Positions 12,701-26,071 are shown, numbered from the stretch's first letter. The stretch is DNA of 64,000 bases from Patiria pectinifera (GCA_029964075.1 CM057136.1:3472001-3536000); one strand, 5' to 3'. The notes: generated from the letters alone by a model not told the origin. Program-made: numbers and translations.

Positions 12701-14954
12701 TGCAAGGTGCTTGACGTAATCACGTTACCAATTTTGTTTTTCAGCAATCTATTAGATACATTCTCCGCTGTGAGGAATGTACGACATTTTGACGCCAATG
12801 TCTGCCATATTGAATACCGGCACCTAGGCAACTCCACAAAGGAACACAAGTCACAAAGGTATGATCGTGAGGTCTCCTGCTCATCAGTTGACATGAGTGG
12901 ACATCTCCCACTTTGCTCAAAGTGTTTCCTTATCACATTCCATATATGAATAAGGTATGGTTTAACAATGTGCCCAGTGAAAATGTCACACCATTATAAA
13001 CAATCGTTTCATTGTTTTCCGATGACAGTTATGACACAATCTTCAAGCAGCAACATTTATTAGATTGAATGTATTCACACATTCTCACAACATGCTTTTC
13101 CCAGCTATGCACAGTACACGAAGACTCTTGCCTCCGACACAGTTGAACTTGCGATTATTGGAGCAGACTTCTTACAATTAATGCACGAGGGAAATAGGAA
13201 CCATTTACTATCTCAGAACTGTGTGAATGAATAACTCGCAGCTTCTTCTTTACAACAAAAAAATATTTTTTTTTCACTATTATAGGCCTACGTCAATGCA
13301 AGAAAACCAAGATTCTCAACGAAAAATTATCGGTCTTCGAACGTCTGGCCCCTGGACAGTGTTTCCCAATAGATGCATCGTCGTTGACAATGTGGTACAC
13401 TCGCATCGAGTCGGTTGCCAGACCAGTGTGAGCAAGTGGCCGGCTGTATAGTGTAATTGAAATCTCGCCGGGCGAGTACAACCCCCTAACCTTGTTAAGC
13501 AGTAATCGCGTGAGAATTCGGCGCTGCGCATTTTTTCTTCATCAATCTGGGTTTTTTTCCTGAGAGATACTCGCCTGAAATCGTTTCAATATGGTCGCTG
13601 AAATATTATTATCATTCTAAAATGGCACTGAGGGAGCTGAAGCAGTCAACATTTGGGGAAGAATTATATTTCTTTACGATGTTATCAGCGGTCATTCGTG
13701 CAACATTTCCAGGATCAAACGTGCTTTGAATGTGGCTATATTAGAGCACCGTTGCAACTACTACCACGTGACTCGCCATCATTGCGTCACATTATTTTAC
13801 TAACAATCTGCATGCAGGGGCAATATTTATTTTATGATTGCATTAATAACCTTATTCTATAGCAATATTTGCAATACATCATTCTGTTATAAACCGTTGG
13901 TTTTCTTATATGGTTGTTTAATGACTTCTATTTAATCCTCTTGCCTTAACGATATAGGCCTACGTGGATGGATCTTTGGCGCGGGTCCAGCTGAGGTTCA
14001 CCGAATTTGTTTAGGAAAACGTACGACACATTCGATAAAGCGATTTTAGTCTTATCTCCTAAAAAGGGACAACAATCTAGGCGCCGAGCCCCCTCCCCAA
14101 TGTACCCTACAAATATTAGAAATTGAAAATACTCGTGAGATTTTGAAAGCAGAAAGATTCCATCTGATGCAACAATTTACATGTTATCATGAACCATGCA
14201 TCGTCTAGGCCTATGGGCAGTTTTGTCGCTCCTGTTGTCATTACAAATCCTTTTCTTTACAAATGGTCAATCAAGTAGGAATGCCACAACTCAACTTTGC
14301 TAACGGCATCATAACAAGCGCCACAAGCGTTCATAAGATATAAGAAGGAAAACGGCAAGTACCCATATTTACAAATCCTATCGTTCACATGAAACAGGTA
14401 TGCGAAGGTATCGCATGCAGACAAGACAATCGATATCAAATACAAGTGTTTTGCAGGTGTAGCCCTTTAGTCCTAACACTGATTGGATGGAGATGGGAGA
14501 TTGCATGGCCACCGCCTCGGATCGCCACTGATGACCGAACCAGAGCAATCATGATAAGGCCAACACTTCTTGATTATACCGAAGGGTCATATTTTTTAGA
14601 GTATATGGTTACAATTTGATTGCGAATTCATCACAGTGGTCAACGCCAGAGTGACAGTGCCCCCCGTAAAATCGTCCCAAGAGCCGCTGACTGACACGAG
14701 GGAATTGTGGTAGCTATGATGTACATCGAGGATGGGGGTCGCTTCTTGTTCGTCTGGTTATATTATTTCTTCTTTAGAATGTACCCGGGCCCAATTTTAT
14801 GGAGCCTCTCAGCAGATATCGCTAAGCATAATGTATGTGCTGGTAACCAAATATAGCTGAACGAATGCCCTCTTTGCTTAGCAAATGTTTGAGCTTAGAA
14901 GCTTAGAAGCTTACTAACATATTTGTCATTTGATTTTATAATAGTCAATTAGAC
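6798..14954. other. Gene-free stretch, no exon supported
   Basis: The longest frames, about 176 codons at 8003-8533 minus and 159 codons at 11847-12326 minus, show no domain, signal peptide or repeat I recognise and lack convincing paired splice sites. A G-run occurs at about 8271-8280. Two copies of the octamer TAGGCCTA appear at 13,283 and 13,955, and a third at 14,206. Confidence 0.45.
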
Positions 14955-15597
14955 TTTACCCAGCTCTACCAAACCCTGCCCCTTCCAACCCTACCCTGCC
15001 CGACCCGACCGTGTCCTTAATCCTACCCTCTCTTTCTACGCTCACTTCCTCAATCTTACTCTACCCCGTATACCTTGCCTGAGCTGTTCCAATTTGTGCC
15101 CTTTATCCTATACCCTATCTTTCAACCTCACCCCACTACCCTTAACCCTACCCTACCCTATACCTTACCCAACCTGTTCCAACGTGTCCTCTCCTACACT
15201 CTCTTTCCACTTCACTCCACTACCCACATGCCTAGCCTACCCTATACCTTGCCAAACCTGTTCCAACGTATCTCACCTACCCTCTCTTTCCACTTCACCC
15301 CACTACCCACATATACCTACCCTACCCTATACCTTGCCTAACATGCTCCAACGTGTCCTTTCCTACCCTCTCTTTCCACCTCTACCCACTACTCTCAACT
15401 CTACCCTACCATATACCTTTCCGGCTTTCCCAACCTGTTCCCACGAACCCCTCTCTGTCCACTTCACTCCACTACCCACATGCCTACCCTACCCTATACC
15501 TTGCCCAACCTGTTCCAACGTGTCCTTACCTACCCTCTCTTTCCACTTCACCCCACTACCCTCACTCCTAGCCTACCCTACACCTCGCCAAACCTAA
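14955..15597. repeat. CT-rich minisatellite, unit about 84 bp
   Basis: The block AACCTGTTCCAACGTG recurs at 15171, 15255, 15340, 15432 and 15507, with a diverged copy near 15081, giving spacings of 75-92 and mostly 84-85 bases. Each unit also contains CCTACCCTATACCTTGCC, CTCTCTTTCCACTTCA and CCCCACTACCC. Since 84 is a multiple of three, a plus-strand frame stays open for 167 codons and encodes a periodic L/P/T/S-rich peptide. Codon use is purely that of the repeat, with no splice context, so I treat it as a minisatellite rather than a gene. Confidence 0.85.
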
Positions 15598-18119
15598 TTG
15601 TCGTCCTTTTTTTGAAAGTGCAATCACCTCACTATGTTCGCTATCACTGCTTTTACTGATCTATTGTCACATTGTTCTTTGGCGGCACATCAAAATACTC
15701 TACATCCAAATAATGTGTAGACAAACAATGAAGACCTAACCGCAGGCCTACTGCTTACAGCAGGTACTTGACATTCGTTAGGCAAATCACAGTATGATCT
15801 AGTCATCAATGAAGTTGTACTTTCCTAACATTGTTCACCTCCGGTGAACTCGAGGGGAGCTATTTTTGGATTCGATTGCAGAGCACTCCTTTTGTCGCAC
15901 ACGGCAATCTCATGAGACTTTCTCGGTTCATAGAAAGTGGAAATCTCAGGGGTGTTCTCCACATAAAGTAAAAGTGATGTTTCTACGTAACGGTGATGTC
16001 ATGAAAAATTACAATTGATAGAACGCAGTCCGCATGATTCAGCATTCCCATCGTGTTGATATTGAATGTGGGAGTTTGTAGCGTCAACTGCATATATATG
16101 GCATACGAAGAAAGTGTATTGCCATCCAGATATGTATTTTTATATCATCATTTTTATACTAAGTTATCCTCATCATTGTAGTTGAGTCCCTTACAAATGA
16201 AGTTCCCTCCCAAGTGACATCACAAGTCCTCTCACAACACCAGTCATAAATGACATGGGGTGAGCACTTACGTGACCGTTTTTTAAATTTTTTATTATAC
16301 CCTTCTTATTCAATTAAATTCAATTCATCTTAACATTTATTTCCATATTGCAGAGAACATTCAAGTAACTCTACAGAACGTCATTACAAGATTAACAATT
16401 ATGTAAGAGACAAATGAAAAAAGGGGGCAATAATGGAGGCATATTCAAAAGACAAACGTCTTGTATAGAAATACCTTTTTAAGACAAAAAATTGACAAAC
16501 AGAACTTACAACAGATCGTACAAAAAAAGACAGAGGAATGATTCTGTTTAAGCTCATTTGAATATAGCTTGTGACTTGGCTCGAGACTGGATGACCTGCA
16601 GGCCTCCCACTGCCCGTCTTCATCATTATGTGCTTATAAATTGGTTATGAAAATCGAAATACAGGTTTTTCGTAATAAAGGCAAATATATATTTCATGGT
16701 ATTTAAGCCGTGTAATTTGTCAGCATGTGATGGCAAAAGGTACAGCGAATTGCTTATTTGAAGTTCTGTACACGACATAAAGTTACCTAAAACCAATTTC
16801 ATGCAAACGGCCTAATTCTGAAACACTTGTAAATTTTGTTTTTAGACAGGTATGGTTATTTTGGCATATATAAATTGTGGGTCAAATTGATTTGTAATTT
16901 TTTGTTAAAAAAAAGAGGCTCCCGAATTTAAATATAGGTTTTTATAGGTTTTAAGGTTTCGCAGTGAGGCCTGGATTTGTGATGGAATGGTACTGGACTA
17001 ATAAGAACGTGTGAGGACCTGTAATGGACTAGACTACAATACTGTTCTTTTTGGAAGGTCAGAAAATGTTCTGAAAACTTTCTTGCTACATTACCTGTAA
17101 CAAGATTCTATGCCCAGACTTTAATTCTAATTTGATGTGTGCATTTCGCGGTCCCTGTTACTGCGATAGTATCCAGACACACAGCCACTGACCTAGAGAT
17201 CGTCGGTAATCTTTTAGAGTGAATCCGGGCGATTATATGGCGATTTCTTATCATTCTCCTCCCGGCGATACAAGCAAGTCTTCTCAAAGGTCAAACACGT
17301 GATGTTTGAATCAAAGCAACTGACTATCCCCAACAACAAAGCCACGGACGCTTTCATTAGTTTCACTAATATTAAAGGCACGACACAAGACGGCGAAGAT
17401 GTCTTGATGTACAGCATTACATTAACATTAAAAATTCAGAGAAGATTTGCTGAGACGGTATAATTATGACTACAATTACACGGCCGCAAATAATAAGCCG
17501 TACATTTTTAATTCGACAAGCAAAATCTGCGAAGTCTTCTGGGCATTCTTGAGGTGAGTGTGGAATTAAAGTAACCTTTGGAAAGGACCCATGAGAGGAG
17601 TACTTTGCATATAATCCTCGCAGCAAGTGAACTTTGCATTTGGACTCTTTTCTATTCGGTTGTAATGTTGAATGCGTTTATGTTGCGGAGTCGGAGGAGT
17701 GTTGAGATGGGCGAATGTGGTGTAAGTTTGGTTTAAGTTACGTCTTTGATAATGTATACACGGAAGGAAACCCAACCATACAAAATGTTGTATAGCAAGT
17801 GAGCATGTTAATTGACGGGAAAAAACGTACATTGTATGTTGTCCCCTGTAACGTAGTGAAACATATAAATAGACTATAAATAACAAACCGATTGCACAAT
17901 GAATCGCGCTTTCTTGAGTTATGTACGGTCTGGGTCTGACAACAACCTGTCTACTCGACGTTACGAGCAGTTGGGTCAGTGGGTTGTCTTAAGGAGATGG
18001 CAAGACCGAGACATCACAAGTCTTTTTCAGTGATTTTCATCATGCATACTCTTGAAGTCTTATGTGCACTGTATATATCTTTTTAACCTATTTCTGTGAC
18101 GTCACACTATTGTTAAAAG
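15598..18119. other. Gene-free stretch, no exon supported
   Basis: The sequence is AT-rich with only short frames and no recognisable protein motif. Around 16,965-17,040 there is a loose run of words of the type GTGATGGAATGGTACTGGACT. It resembles the sequence flanking the 53.2-kb minisatellite but is too diverged to define units. Confidence 0.4.
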
Positions 18120-18210
18120 TGTAGATTATTTTCACGAATCTACACTTTACTGTAGATTATTTTGAGAATCTACACCTAACTGTAGATCACTTTAAGAATC
18201 CACAGTTTTT
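18120..18210. repeat. Three tandem hairpin units of 30-31 bp
   Basis: The units are 18120-18150, 18151-18180 and 18181-18210. Each begins TGTAGAT and ends in AATCTACA or AATCCACA, so each unit is itself a short stem-loop (stem TGTAGATT / AATCTACA). Solo relatives occur nearby: CGAATCTACACTT at 19281, and a 27-bp palindrome AGATTCGTG / CACGAATCT at 19362-19388. Confidence 0.8.
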
Positions 18211-19793
18211 GTTGTGAAAAATTCCATGTGTATTCCGGCCTGTATAATTCCATTTATAATTCCGGCACTAAAGATGTCCTTTTTTAAGTTTCAGTCCATT
18301 ATAATGAAAAGAAAAAGAAATGATAATGGTTCTCAAAAATGTACGAATTTTGTTGTTGTTTTTTTTCGGAAAGAATTTGACGTGTACCTGATTTTAATAA
18401 AAACCTTACTATACTTTATCTTTTTTATAATTTTTACACTAAATGTTCTCGTTTGATTTTTAATTTGCCGTGCTGATATTTTTAATATAATATACGGTGG
18501 CGATGATAAATTTAAACCTAAAGCGAAGTGTAAAATAAACCTCTTTATGTTATTTGCAATTCCCTTTATTTTTATTTTAAGTCTTATTTTTTATTTTTTT
18601 ATTATTATCTATATGCTAATCCTGAAATTTGTTTAATGCTAAAAATTCAATTTGTATTTTTTGTCTTTAAATTTGCATTATACAAAATCAGTGGATACCC
18701 CTCTGTTAAAGAATATGTACACATCTTTCATTATCAAAATGACAATCATAAATAGAATGGACGAATAACTAACGAAATCAAATGAAACTTACCCAATCAC
18801 AAACGTCTCAGAATATATTCCAATGCAAAATTATTTCCTGTGGTGAGTGAGATGGGCATATTCCGATGTGTCGCCTACTCATCAAGGTAAAGATATGTGG
18901 TTCTCGATTGAATGGCCAATGACATGTGGTTCCACAAATCAAAAAGCTTTATGCACAAATGAGTTGCTTGCCAACTTTTTCTTGTGGTTGGTGTTTTAAC
19001 TCCTCAGATCAATCCCGTAAAAAACAGCATCAAAGAATTTTCCGGTATAATCCCCTAGCTGTAACATAAAAGTGCGAACTCCATTTGGCTTTGGGAGTAA
19101 GGAAAGACAGTGTGTCCGCACTAAACACTTCTGATCGTGAATGTGTGTGTGACTTACCATGAGGACAAATGTACTGTGCAATTGATGAATGGAACAAAAG
19201 ATGTGCACCCATCCGAAGGGTTAACAATAGGATCTTGTTACGATGCAAGCACAGGGCCAGGCAAAGTTGACTAGATTGTACGAATCTACACTTATTCACA
19301 AAATGTGGTAAACCGGGGTGGTAAACCAGGGATCTTATTTGCATAAACTATTGTTGTTTTAAGATTCGTGCATTCTTAGCACGAATCTACAGTTACTCGT
19401 CCATTCTCTCTAACATAACATAACGTACCGAATGGTATAACTCAAACAGTCTTTGTAATATACAAGGATTTTAATCATCGGAATACCAAAATCATGCACG
19501 ATAAGGGCTTGACTTTTCATTTCATCCTTTTACCGCGATTATCACCAGTGAATCAGACTCCCTTGCCAGGCAGAATCTATTAATACGCGTTCAGGTCAAC
19601 AAGCCGACATAATTATTTGCATTTTCGGGTTGACACTTCCGTTAGATTTTACGGTGTGGCGCCAAAAGTGCAATGTGATATCCCGCATAAATGTTGATGA
19701 ATAGTCAACACCGGCCAAAGAATGGAAAGTCAGATTTGAGGAAGCTTTTTTTTCTCCAGTTGACGTAAAACCTGTGATGAAACCACAACGCAT
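18211..19793. other. AT-rich gene-free stretch
   Basis: The segment is strongly AT-rich, especially 18,340-18,680. It holds two solo relatives of the preceding hairpin array (19281-19293 and 19362-19388). No exon is supported. Confidence 0.4.
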
Positions 19794-20286
19794 TACGGGA
19801 TGGCCCAAACAGAGTTGTACACGCAGATATCCTTTAATTTTTCAAAAACTACTTAACATGAGTATTTCATCTTGATGGGGCATATTAATTATACTCTTGT
19901 GTATATTCATTAAAAATGCCATGGAAATCCGTTCGTGCAAACCAGAAATCTAATTGATTATAAAAGGCCATTTTTTTTTTTAGCCCATTCCAATGGGATA
20001 GGATTTACAAAGTTAACTTAAGTTAATCAGAGTGAAAATGCCATGCATGACAATCTGATGCACTAGATCACTAACTGTGTAAATCCCATTGGAATGGGTA
20101 GAAAACCCATAGCCTTTTACAATCTGTTAGAGCTCTGGTTTGCATGAACGGATTTCCATGGCATTTTCACTGATTATACACAAGTGCACAATTAATATGC
20201 TGTATCAAGATACAATACTCATGTTAAGTATTTTTTTTGAGAAATCAAAGGATATCTGCTTGCCCAATTTTGTGGGTCACCCTGTA
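19794..20286. mobile_element. Long-TIR non-autonomous DNA transposon (Tc1/mariner-like ends)
   Basis: The left part (19794-about 20000) and right part (about 20080-20286) are imperfect reverse complements over some 200 bases. Shared blocks include GCAGATATCCTTT, AACATGAGTAT, TTAATTAT, GCCATGGAAATCCGTTC, GCAAACCAGA and CCCATTCCAATGGGA. The outer edge reads TACAGGGTGACCCAC in reverse at the right and a degraded TACGGGATGGCCC at the left, each next to TA. This resembles TA-inserting mariner-type ends, but no transposase remains. Confidence 0.7.
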
Positions 20287-22406
20287 TTTCAGTCGGAGTA
20301 GGACCTACTAAATTATCATACCTTCACATTTCGCATACCCCCCCCCCTCTAAAAAAAGGGGGACAAAAAAAATCGAGGCAGAATTTGAATCTCGAGGCAC
20401 CTTTACATTTCATTTCTTTAAAGTTTTGGCTCGTAGTATTGCATTGAAGCCTCGGGTATATGAAAGGCAGGAGCCTAAGCCGCGTCCAGACGCATCTAGA
20501 GAGGCTGGCCATGTGAAGTCGACGCAATTAATCTCCATGTCTGTCCGCGGTGCCCGAATTTGCCGGTGCATAAAGTTCGAGCGAGCTATTAGTTCGATTC
20601 GATGACAGAGCCCACCACACGGCGGCCTTTTGTCTTTCCTATGTTGTGGGTGAAAGAGGTAAAAGCGGTCCTCTGATTGGGTGTTCCAGTTCAGAGGCAA
20701 ACAAGCAGACGCGCGAGCGGAATTCCTGCACGGGCACGCCGAGATATGTGTTGACAGCAATTATTAATTCAATGGGAAAATTAAATTCGGATTTTAATTA
20801 CGACTAGGACTTTTTAACAATGTGCTGGGGAGCCATCAAGAGAGCGTTATGGGTTGGTGAACTCATATAATAGACGCAGATAGCTGGAAGAGATGAAAAA
20901 AGGTGATGAAATGCGTGATTATAGATGCACGTATAATGTGGGAACGGACTGGGGTTCTATTCTGTTTTGTAGGGGTCTATTTTTCTGAATGAAGTACGGT
21001 TATTAAGTCATAGGCTTCTTGGATGCACGGCTGGGTGTCTTGGGGGCACAGACTATTCTTCAGTCGGCCAGGCGCCAAGACGTAGTGATTCACCACAGTG
21101 AAAACATACACAGTCCAGTCAGAGCACCACACTCGCTCTCATTCACGTGAACATGGCTGATTATTCCCAAGGGCTTTTTTGCATGCAAACTTTTTTTTCT
21201 CAACGACGAGGTTATTCCGGTTCAAAGCACACGAATGTTCAATGTACATTCCTTCACTGACGGCAAAGCACGATATCATGGTTTGAAATATAATCAGATT
21301 AGGTGATATTCTTATGAGTTGATTTCATTTCACAAGTACACACGTTCCATTATTTTAAAGAGTATTACAGAACTTTGCGTAGAGATATGCTGTACTTGGT
21401 TAAGCTGTGATGTGCAAGTGGGCCTCATTCATCACAATGCCAATTTCCAAGAAGGAAACTATGAAAACCTTTACGACAAACAAATATGGTCAATACGTAT
21501 AAGCATTCAATAAAAATCCAGAAGTAATCAAATTCCAGCTAATTGCAGCAAGATTGGTAAAAGGCATCTTTGCTCTATGCTGCGGGTTCCTGCATAGGTA
21601 ATATTACGTGTCTACTTAGCATCTCGAAGACAGTTGGAAACTAGGGGCTCCATCTCTGCGCGTTGTGGGATATTAAAAGATGAAAGATAAGACGTAGGAG
21701 TCGCAACACGAGATGGCCTTATGACTCGTGATAGATGTCTAGTCGCGTCATAACGAGGGGAGAAAAAAGCCGATTACACAGGACATCCCAAAAGGCGTTG
21801 CGGGAACATGACGGATGGTATGCATGTAAGCACAAAGGTTGCCAATTTGGTACTCCCTAGAAACAAAATTAGGTATATAGCGATTGCAATGACATGCAAA
21901 GAGCAAAACATACTAGCCAAATAGGATCTTGAATTAAACACACAAAAATAAAGATTTACCTGGAGACAATACTACCTATAGCCTACATTTCAAATTCACG
22001 GTACCAATATCTTCAATAAGGTAAGCCTACTGCAGAAAGTCACCCAGTGAATTTTTTTTATAAACATTTAGTCTTCCATGGGTTTTACAAACTCAACTTA
22101 CACCCTAGCTGATTTGAATTACGACCCCAAGGGCTAAGAGTATGAAAACAATTTAATGTTGGTATATACATTGTACGTGCTTTTTCAAAATTTCGATTTT
22201 CTTTTCCGAACGACATTTAAAGGACCATAATGTCCTGTAACAAACAGATTTTCTCGTTTGTTTTTGCAGGCCTTTATATAGTTTGAATAATTAGTTTTGA
22301 ATGGCGCGCTCCAATCCAGAAATTGCGCACACTATTCAGAACGAATTGGGAGCGTTCCGCTCTTCATTCAAATGTAATGCTAGAAAGTTGTCAATTCAAT
22401 TATGTA
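20287..22406. other. Gene-free stretch, no exon supported
   Basis: Only short frames occur, with no recognisable domain. A C-run sits at about 20339-20347. No gene or RNA is supported. Confidence 0.4.
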
Positions 22407-22721
22407 CCCGGCAGAAGGGCATATATTGCATATGCCCTTATGCAATAGCGCGTAATGACCAAAATGTTCCCAGCAAAAGGGCATATGCAGAAAACTGCCT
22501 CCATTTTAATGAGATTTAAACATTTTCGTCAGAAATTAACGTGTATAGTTGTTCCAAAACTTATGATTCATACGTGTGACAAATTTCAAATTCGTGCGAT
22601 TTATATTACGTGGGGGAGAGCATTGGATACAAAATGCGCGCGAGGGAACAATGGGACCTTTCAATGCAATTTTCTTGAAAATGATTTTTGCGTTAGAACG
22701 CTCATATGCCCTTCTGCCGGG
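22407..22721. mobile_element. MITE with 18-bp perfect terminal inverted repeats
   Basis: CCCGGCAGAAGGGCATAT begins at 22407 and its exact reverse complement ends at 22721. The AAGGGCATAT word recurs inside the element near 22476 and in reverse near 22431. The 315-bp length and absence of coding capacity fit a MITE. Open frames on both strands are by-products of the structure. Confidence 0.75.
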
Positions 22722-24547
22722 CACCCGACGTTTTGTAGGTGCCACACCCAAAAAGCACGTATACAGCAACTTTAATTAGAATACATCTCACGCGAAACCC
22801 ATAGTATTACGAGAGAGAAAAAATAGTATTCTTTTAATTTTCTACTGCTTTCAAACAATCAGACCGTAACACGAACAAACTATCTATTCTAAACCTCCGA
22901 ATGCTCATCACCCAAATGTTGCAGTTATGAGATTCATACGATAATGGCCAAGTTTGAAGTCTCAAGAAAACAGACACCAAAAGAACACTTCTCAGCCCAC
23001 TTGAATTCTAAAAGCATTGCCCGGGCCCTAACCGTAATAAATGAAGATTTGTTGAAAGCAAAGGTAAACAGTTGTTGTAGTTCTTGAGCGGCAACCCTGA
23101 GTCACATATGGTCATACCAAACATTAGGAAGGAGCGGTTCAGCCGGGAAAAAAATATAGGAAGAAATAATTGTGTTTGCCAACTTCATAGCTGATTTTTA
23201 TCATGTCATTTATAAAGTGGTAACATTCGGCATATCGTGGTGGCACTTCAGAGCATGGGATGCTTTCGATGATTTGTGAATATGAGCGTATTTTTGGCTG
23301 AAGCGGCCCCGTGAGTCACAAAGATTCCACGTACACAGTTCGCTTCAGCCACGCCAGCGTGATTTATAATTTCAATCAGGAAATTAAAAAAGCTTCCAAT
23401 AGATACAAAGTCTGCAAGGACACATTTGCCAAAAAAACGACGGCGCGATCGGTCTCTTAATTTGTGTTATACGGAGATCAAACCGTGGATCTGGGTTAGC
23501 AGAATTGTCTTGATGAGATGGTGAAAAATGCATGAGAAATTTAGTACCACGTTCAAGTGTATGTAGGCCTACCGCCAACTGATCAGTTTTGATAATCAAT
23601 TTCCAAATTTGGGTTGAAGGAAACTTAGGTAAGGTTTAATGGTGGAGAAACTGTTAAAGTCTTGAGTTCGGTCACGACTTTTAAATTGTATTAGGCCTAG
23701 CACAACTCAAAATTCTCCCGTACAGATACGACAATCATTACTAAAGGACGGTAACATATTGTTGTACAAAAACACGTCGTATGGACACAGAAATATTTGT
23801 GTTTTGTCAAATCACAGCCCCATGACTGTATTGAATAAACTGATTGAGAACTGCGTTGGGAAGATTTTGGTTTCGTTCTGTGGAATAATTTGTTTGTCAT
23901 TTGTCTGTTTGTCTGTCTGGACTACGCGATACACTAAATTTCCCCTGTTCTTTTCAGAGTCCAACTTCTCCTTTTACCCCCACTGCACTTCTCTTCTTTT
24001 CCTGATTTCGCCTTTAGCCACGTTTATAATTGATTCTCCGAAGAAAGAGCAATGTTAAAAATCATGACTAATCAAGGTTAACATTCATAAAGTGAACTTC
24101 AGCAAATAACATGTCTGGCTTCCGGCGGTCAACGTACATAATAAGTTGTGATTTATTTCCCAACTACACCCCCGGCTGTGTAAAACACTACAGTAAATTA
24201 CATGCTGGAGGAAAGTCCGGTGATGTATCATTGATAAAAAATATCGATAAGATATCGACATGCTACGTTCTATAATGACAAAGTGTTGACATGAGAGGTG
24301 GATCCAGGTTGATAGACACGCAGTTAGACGAAAGTAAATGAGGGTTGCAGCTTTCTTTACTATTGTCTGCCTGCATTTTTTTTTATCAAACCAGACTCGC
24401 CACTGGATGCTTAGATGCGTCATTTATTAACCCTTTTCACAGTTGCCAATTGAAACCATTTGACTTTTGCCAGAAAAGTAACTTTCGCCGAGTTTTCGTT
24501 TTGTTTATTTAAAGTTAACAAAAGTTTTACTGATGTGAGATATGAGA
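22722..24547. other. Gene-free stretch, no exon supported
   Basis: Small frames only. TAGGCCTA occurs at 23564 and 23692. Nothing else is distinctive. Confidence 0.4.
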
Positions 24548-24932
24548 TTAAAGGTAACATACAACATTTGCTTTTGCTGTAATTTTCAGAAATAGATGGA
24601 TTTAGGGGTTAGTATTTTATAGCAAATATTGTTACACTGAAAAAGTTTTGTGTTCATAGTACTGGAAAAACCTATACATGTATATAAAATATGCTGTTCT
24701 TGTGGTTCCCTGACCCTACTTTAGACAAAACAGAGCAATGTATAGACGTCGGGGAATTGTCAGGTCAGGGAACCAGACTAACTGACTTGCACCAGTTCAA
24801 ATAAAATGTGGACTAAATTTTGTACATTTGGGGATGCTTGAAACTATTATCCACTTACGGTCAAGTAATGTAATTCATAACAATTTGGTAGTTTTGTTTT
24901 TTCTGTTTGCAAATGTTGTTTACTACCTTTAA
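24548..24932 (-). mobile_element. TTAA-bounded non-autonomous DNA transposon, copy A
   Basis: The ends are inverted: TTAAAGGTAACATACAACAT at the left, and CAAATGTTG with TACCTTTAA at the right. An inner hairpin GGTTCCCTGACC / GGTCAGGGAACC lies at about 24702-24765. In reverse orientation this copy matches the element at 34877-35379 through blocks such as CTAACCCCT, TTCTGAAAATTACAGCAAAA and GTAACAATATTTG. TTAA target sites are typical of Kolobok and piggyBac superfamilies; the AGG start of the repeat favours Kolobok. No transposase is present, so the superfamily is inferred. Confidence 0.75.
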
Positions 24933-25999
24933 TACACCATGAAACACAACTTTTCGATCATCATTTTGATAATAAACAGTAAGAAGATTGCACTTGTAAT
25001 TAAAAAAAAACCTAGAATTTACATTAAGAGCAAGTTTCCGTACAGCTCATTAAAGCTGCTCAAACTTCATAGTATAATAACTGACACAATTATTGATATG
25101 CAAATTCGGTAAGTCTTTTCAGCCAACTGGTCACCAGTGCATCCCTTAAGCCCATTGCATAATGCGCCAAGAGAGCCCTCAGCGGCGCCACCGGGCCCAA
25201 GATTCACAGTCTCGATTGTTTTAGCGCCTCGAGTACTTGCGCGGTCAGATGAATAAAATGAATCTATAATAAATTTGTGTTGTGAACTCTCTTGATTTCT
25301 GTCGTGCCATTAAAAAACAGTTAATTCTGTGGCACGAAGTGTGGGCGAATATCACTGCTTTTTTTATACGGGCAATGATTTCTTGTTCGAAATGATGAAA
25401 CGGAAAGCAGCAGGTTTTATTTATGATGGTACCTTTCACCTGTAGAGGGCGCCCTAGGCCAAAATTTTGGGTAGTTCACGACCTGCCAACTTTTCAAACC
25501 ACGTATGCATATCTTAACTAGTAAATATTTGATCCAGTGTTGTGGCAATCTTTTGACATTTTCCAAAAAGGTGGATGTGTATAGCTAGAAGACAACACGA
25601 CTAACCCATGCGTCAATTTGTTTTTCCTCAACGATGGTTAAATTTACCCAAAAGTGCATTTTTAATCTGACCACATCTTACTTGATATCGAAACCTAAAT
25701 ATATCCCAGTTTTTTAATATCAGCAGCGCTATTGCCATCAAAACACCAATAATGTCTATGGTTGCTATGGTATAGGTTTGATAAATAGCACAATAAAACA
25801 CGCAATATAAGGAAGCAAACAGAAGTCTACTGACAGGGTCTTGAATATGAAGTTTCACCTTAGATTTACGATGTGGTTCTGGAAAGCGTCCAAGCCGAAA
25901 GCAGTATAACACCTATAGGCCTACTGGTTAAAACTTAACAGTCGGAACAAAACACACATCCGACTCTTACCTTATCGTTTTACTGGTGTTTCTTAATAA
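24933..25999. other. Gene-free stretch, no exon supported
   Basis: Short frames only. TAGGCCTA occurs at 25916. Confidence 0.35.
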
Positions 26000-26071
26000 G
26001 GGAATAGATGTATGCTTGGCCGGTTTTAAACACATAGTGTTTAATATCGGCCAAGCACGTAATTTATTCCC
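26000..26071. repeat. 72-bp hairpin
   Basis: GGGAATAGATGTATGCTTGG pairs with the reverse complement of CCAAGCACGTAATTTATTCC. The inner arms GTTTTAAACAC and GTGTTTAATAT continue the stem almost to the centre. It is probably a minimal foldback element. No coding sequence is present. Confidence 0.6.

Noticed and set aside
15094-15597. 167-codon repetitive protein
   Set aside because: Explained by an 84-bp CT-rich minisatellite whose unit length is a multiple of three; kept only as a finding.
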